Origin: Nitrospinaceae bacterium
GTDB taxonomy: Bacteria; Nitrospinota; Nitrospinia; Nitrospinales; VA-1
Length of the DNA stretch: 8,691 nt
Direction: 5' to 3'
Assembly: GCA_029937655.1 (NCBI GenBank)
Contig: JAPYPK010000060.1
Coordinates: forward strand, 1 to 8,691
In this document: one piece after another, positions 5,514 through 8,691 of the stretch
Position numbering within the stretch: the first letter of the stretch is position 1
Layout: each line of letters opens with the position of its first letter
Position numbers and translations under genes: made by a program
Notes under the pieces: model-generated
Databases searched by the model: none
What the model was told of the DNA's origin: nothing
Seen by the model: the letters and a program-made list of their open reading frames with translations, nothing else

Positions 5514-8500
5514 TAGAGAGCGGTTCGTAACAGGGTATCTACAGTTTTACTGTAAAATGCTCTTATTTCTTTCGTACTTTGAGAATAGTCGATTCTAAAT
5601 TTTTCCACGATATCAGCGGGATTTTTTCCAGAATACTTTAAAAACTTTGCAAGCATTAAAAGTCTCTCTTGTTCCTTCGGCAAATGACTCATTAAAGAAA
5701 GATTTTGAATTCTTAAAGCACACTCTAAATTTCGCATGAAAAGGTAGTGTTTTTTTATATTTTCTGAATCTTTATGATCAATAATACCTAAAGTATCTAA
5801 CTGAACAACAGCTGAAAGTGTATTAGTTTCTCTTAAGCGAATATTTTTCCCCCCATGCATCATCTGTAAAATTTGGACAGAAAATTCAATATCCGCCAAA
5901 CCTCCATAACCCAATTTCACATTGCTTCCCTTAGTGACCTCTTCCGCTAAATCTTTTTCCATTTTCTCTCTTGATCTGGAAATTTCTACAATCGACTCAT
6001 ATTCAAGCTTTGGGCGATAGGTAAACTTCTTTACCATATTTATAAAGTTTTGACCTGTTTGAGGATTCCCTGCTATAAATCTTGCCCTTACCATAGCCTG
6101 CTGCTCCCAAGTGCGAGCCCTTCCTTTGTAGTAATTTTCGTAACTCTTAATCGAATTTACCATTAGACCACTCTTACCTTCGGGCCGTAAGTCCGAATCA
6201 ATTTTATAAGCATACCCTGAAGGAGTTACTTGAGATGTTAGCTCATTTATTAACTGATAAATTTTTGTATAAAATAGAACTACACTTTCTGCGAACAAAG
6301 AATCATTTTTTGAGTCTTCATACACAAAAACCACATCCAAGTCCGACTTAAAATTAATTTCGCCACCTCCTAGTTTACCCATCCCGATAATGGCAAAACT
6401 ATCCGGAATTATTTTTTCTTTACTATACTGAGTCTTCTGCTCATTAAATGCTATTTGATAGGAATTTTCTATATGCGTTTCTGCCAAGCTGGACAGATCT
6501 GCTAATGTTCCTCCTATATCCGCTTCTCCAATTATATAACGAATCCCTACCCTCAACTCTTCACCCTGCTTAAATCGTCTTAAACTATTTTTTTTTTCCT
6601 GAAATGTATTGCATCTTTTAAGGGTTTGACTTATTTCTTTCTGAAGATTTTTTTTATTTTTAAAACGATAAATGGATTCCGCGTCCTTTATTACATCTAC
6701 CAAATCAGGTTGTTTAATTAAAATATCTGCTATTAAATTACTACTTCCAAAAACTCTGAGAAGTAATTCTAGAAATTTATTATTTTTAGAAAATAAATCT
6801 AAAAATGATTCTCTTGCCTTGCTTGATTCAATAAATTTTACCAAATTTTCTACTGCTGAATTTGCCATCGGTACTTTACCGCACCAATCTAGAATTTTTG
6901 GAAGAATTCTATAAAAGTCGCTGATACTTTTTTCGGTTGGATGGGAAAACTTCTGGCCATCTCTCAAATTTTTTAAAAACCGCAACGCATTTTTATTACT
7001 TTGAAAAAATGCTCTTTCTAATACTTGTTCGTTTAACGATTTTACTTCACTTAGTTTATTTACATCGCCCCCAACCTTTCTGTTTTGTTCTGTTTTAAAA
7101 AGTTCCGAAAAAACATGACTTACAAATTGGGTTTGTCGTGTTAATTCATCATTTAATTTATCACTTAACTCTTCGATGGATTTTCCTTCTATATTCATTT
7201 TCAGGGCAAGAACTGCCTGCAAGAACCTATCTTCAGGAATATCGTGAATTTGAAGACCAAATGAAATCTGTACCCTATTTTCTATATTTCTTAAAAAAAC
7301 ATATGCTTCCTTTAGTTGTTTGTATTCTTTTTTTTCAATTAAATTGAATTCATGAAGCCCCTTCAAAGCTTTTAGCGTATTGGCTCCCCTTATATTTTTT
7401 TCTCTACCTCCGTATATTAACTGATAAATTTGAACCGTGAATTCTACCTCGCGTATTCCTCCTTCGCCTAACTTTATATTTCTTTTCTTTATTTTTTTCT
7501 TCTTTATATTTTGATTAATTTTTTCTTTCATACTAATTATTTCTTGTATTGCTGAAAAATCTATATTTTTTCTATAAACAAATGGTTCCAACATTTCAAA
7601 AAATTTTTTTCCCAAAGTTTCGCTTCCGGCAGACACCCTTGCCTTCATTAAAGCTTGACGCTCCCAGAGACGACCCCAAGATTGATAATAAATTTCTAAA
7701 CTTGCCAACGAATTAACTATTTCCCCGCTGGTTCCCTCTGGTCTCAGGTCAAGATCTACACGAAACACACTTCCATTTAATGTGATTTCATGAATTGTTT
7801 TTGTTAGCAATACAGCAAGTTTCGCATAATACTCGTGAACACTTATTCTTATCGTATTTGGATACTCTTCCGTTGGATGGGTTTCCCCTTTACTTGAAGT
7901 GTATATGTATAATAGATCAATATCTGAACTGTAATTTAATTCTAAACCCCCAAGTTTACCCATTCCTAATACCGTAAATTCAACTTCCTTTTTTTCTTTG
8001 TTATTTTCTTTGTAGTAAGGAACTCCATATTTTTTTTTCATTTTTTCATCCACATATTCGTATGCAATCTGTAGACTTAAATCTGCTAAAAATGAAAGAT
8101 CTCTTCCTGTTTCTTCAAAGTCTGTTTTCCCCAGTAAGTCCCGTAAACCAACTCGTAAATATTCTCTTTTTTTAAATTTTCGTAGCATTTCAGGAGTGTT
8201 ATTGTCTAAATATTTTTCTCCTGAGAATTCATAATAAGCCCGCATTAACTTATCTTTGGACCTCGAATTATTTATTATTTTTGAATTATTAATCCAGTCA
8301 AATAATGAGGGGTCGCTCAACAAACTATCTGTCAAAACCTGACTACCTGAAAATAAAACTATGATGGATTTTAGAGTTTCTGTTGAGGTAGATAGAATCG
8401 TGTACAAATAGTTTTTATCATTTATTGTTTGAGCAAACCTCTCAAAATTATTTAAAGCTAAGTCTGGATTGTATGACGATGCTATAAATTTTATGAAGGA

Positions 8501-8671
8501 TTTAAAAAATTTAGGGAATAACTGTTGAAAGTTAGATTGACTTGATAAAGTTGTAAGATTTTGCCAAGCTTTTTTAGGCTCTAAAAACTTGTGTGCTCGG
8601 AGAGATTCTTCAAAACTAGCCTGCCATGGATCACAATTATGGATTGACTTAAATAGTTGTGAATCTGTCAT
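5513..8671 (-). CDS. glnE: Bifunctional glutamine synthetase adenylyltransferase / adenylyl-removing enzyme
   Basis: GlnE adds AMP to, and removes it from, a tyrosine of glutamine synthetase in response to glutamine and PII, controlling ammonia assimilation. Two homologous nucleotidyltransferase halves are visible. The N-terminal (deadenylylation) half has LRVGLRDLLG (172-181), GMGKLGG (236-242), SSDID (248-252), DLDLRPEG (306-313) and LGEGGIREVEF (401-411). The C-terminal (adenylylation) half has LRVGIRYIIG (706-715), GMGKLGG (763-769), KSDLD (775-779), DSDLRPEG (825-832) and LGYGGLADIEF (920-930). The metal-binding Asp pairs (D250/D252 and D777/D779) are present in both, so both activities appear intact. 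At 1052 residues it is about 100 longer than the E. coli enzyme. It is rich in Lys, Asn and Ile, with poly-A runs, and visibly more AT-rich than the operon it faces. The ATG is preceded by seven A residues and no Shine-Dalgarno. Its promoter is outside the window. Confidence 0.95.
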   Translation of the reverse strand: MTDSQLFKSIHNCDPWQASFEESLRAHKFLEPKKAWQNLTTLSSQSNFQQLFPKFFKSFIKFIASSYNPDLALNNFERFAQTINDKNYLYTILSTSTETLKSIIVLFSGSQVLTDSLLSDPSLFDWINNSKIINNSRSKDKLMRAYYEFSGEKYLDNNTPEMLRKFKKREYLRVGLRDLLGKTDFEETGRDLSFLADLSLQIAYEYVDEKMKKKYGVPYYKENNKEKKEVEFTVLGMGKLGGLELNYSSDIDLLYIYTSSKGETHPTEEYPNTIRISVHEYYAKLAVLLTKTIHEITLNGSVFRVDLDLRPEGTSGEIVNSLASLEIYYQSWGRLWERQALMKARVSAGSETLGKKFFEMLEPFVYRKNIDFSAIQEIISMKEKINQNIKKKKIKKRNIKLGEGGIREVEFTVQIYQLIYGGREKNIRGANTLKALKGLHEFNLIEKKEYKQLKEAYVFLRNIENRVQISFGLQIHDIPEDRFLQAVLALKMNIEGKSIEELSDKLNDELTRQTQFVSHVFSELFKTEQNRKVGGDVNKLSEVKSLNEQVLERAFFQSNKNALRFLKNLRDGQKFSHPTEKSISDFYRILPKILDWCGKVPMANSAVENLVKFIESSKARESFLDLFSKNNKFLELLLRVFGSSNLIADILIKQPDLVDVIKDAESIYRFKNKKNLQKEISQTLKRCNTFQEKKNSLRRFKQGEELRVGIRYIIGEADIGGTLADLSSLAETHIENSYQIAFNEQKTQYSKEKIIPDSFAIIGMGKLGGGEINFKSDLDVVFVYEDSKNDSLFAESVVLFYTKIYQLINELTSQVTPSGYAYKIDSDLRPEGKSGLMVNSIKSYENYYKGRARTWEQQAMVRARFIAGNPQTGQNFINMVKKFTYRPKLEYESIVEISRSREKMEKDLAEEVTKGSNVKLGYGGLADIEFSVQILQMMHGGKNIRLRETNTLSAVVQLDTLGIIDHKDSENIKKHYLFMRNLECALRIQNLSLMSHLPKEQERLLMLAKFLKYSGKNPADIVEKFRIDYSQSTKEIRAFYSKTVDTLLRTAL

Positions 8672-8691
8672 TTTTTTTATGGCGTGAACAA

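Noticed and set aside
8030..8047. T-runs on the plus strand as possible terminators
   Set aside because: They are Lys codon runs of glnE read from the other strand, with no GC-rich stem beside them.

Overview
This window looks like a stretch of an AT-rich Gram-negative chromosome. The arrangement (an ApgM-family gene, then an aspartate kinase with two ACT domains, then a Geobacter-type citramalate synthase, with a full-length two-headed GlnE nearby) recalls Desulfobacterota/Geobacter-like or Nitrospinota-like bacteria. That placement is an inference from gene content and order; there is no rRNA or other phylogenetic marker here. I see no mobile element, tRNA, rRNA or CRISPR array.

Layout from left to right: (1) about 200 bases at the left edge with no confident gene but one membrane-protein-like open frame on the minus strand; (2) a minus-strand metallo-beta-lactamase-fold hydrolase with RNase Z-like motifs; (3) a divergent intergenic region of about 330 bases holding one promoter candidate for each side, a small hairpin in the hydrolase leader, an imperfect long-range inverted repeat, and a hairpin touching the start codon of the next gene; (4) a plus-strand operon apgM-like/lysC/cimA; (5) a short convergent junction; (6) minus-strand glnE filling the rest, with its start codon 20 bases from the right edge.

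The operon feeds amino-acid synthesis. Aspartate kinase opens the aspartate pathway (Lys, Thr, Met). Citramalate synthase makes the isoleucine precursor from pyruvate and acetyl-CoA, bypassing threonine. In several bacteria the ApgM-family protein at this location has been proposed to act as homoserine kinase. GlnE modifies glutamine synthetase covalently, so the convergent neighbour concerns nitrogen assimilation.

Two observations stand out. First, the ApgM-like protein keeps the fold and substrate-region signatures of its family but has lost the nucleophilic Ser and five of the six metal ligands expected from family motifs, in an intact frame; it looks like a pseudoenzyme kept in an amino-acid operon. 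Second, the only textbook Shine-Dalgarno sequence I found lies inside lysC, in front of Met249, exactly where other bacteria start the separate beta (regulatory) subunit of aspartokinase. None of the five main gene starts has a recognisable Shine-Dalgarno sequence.
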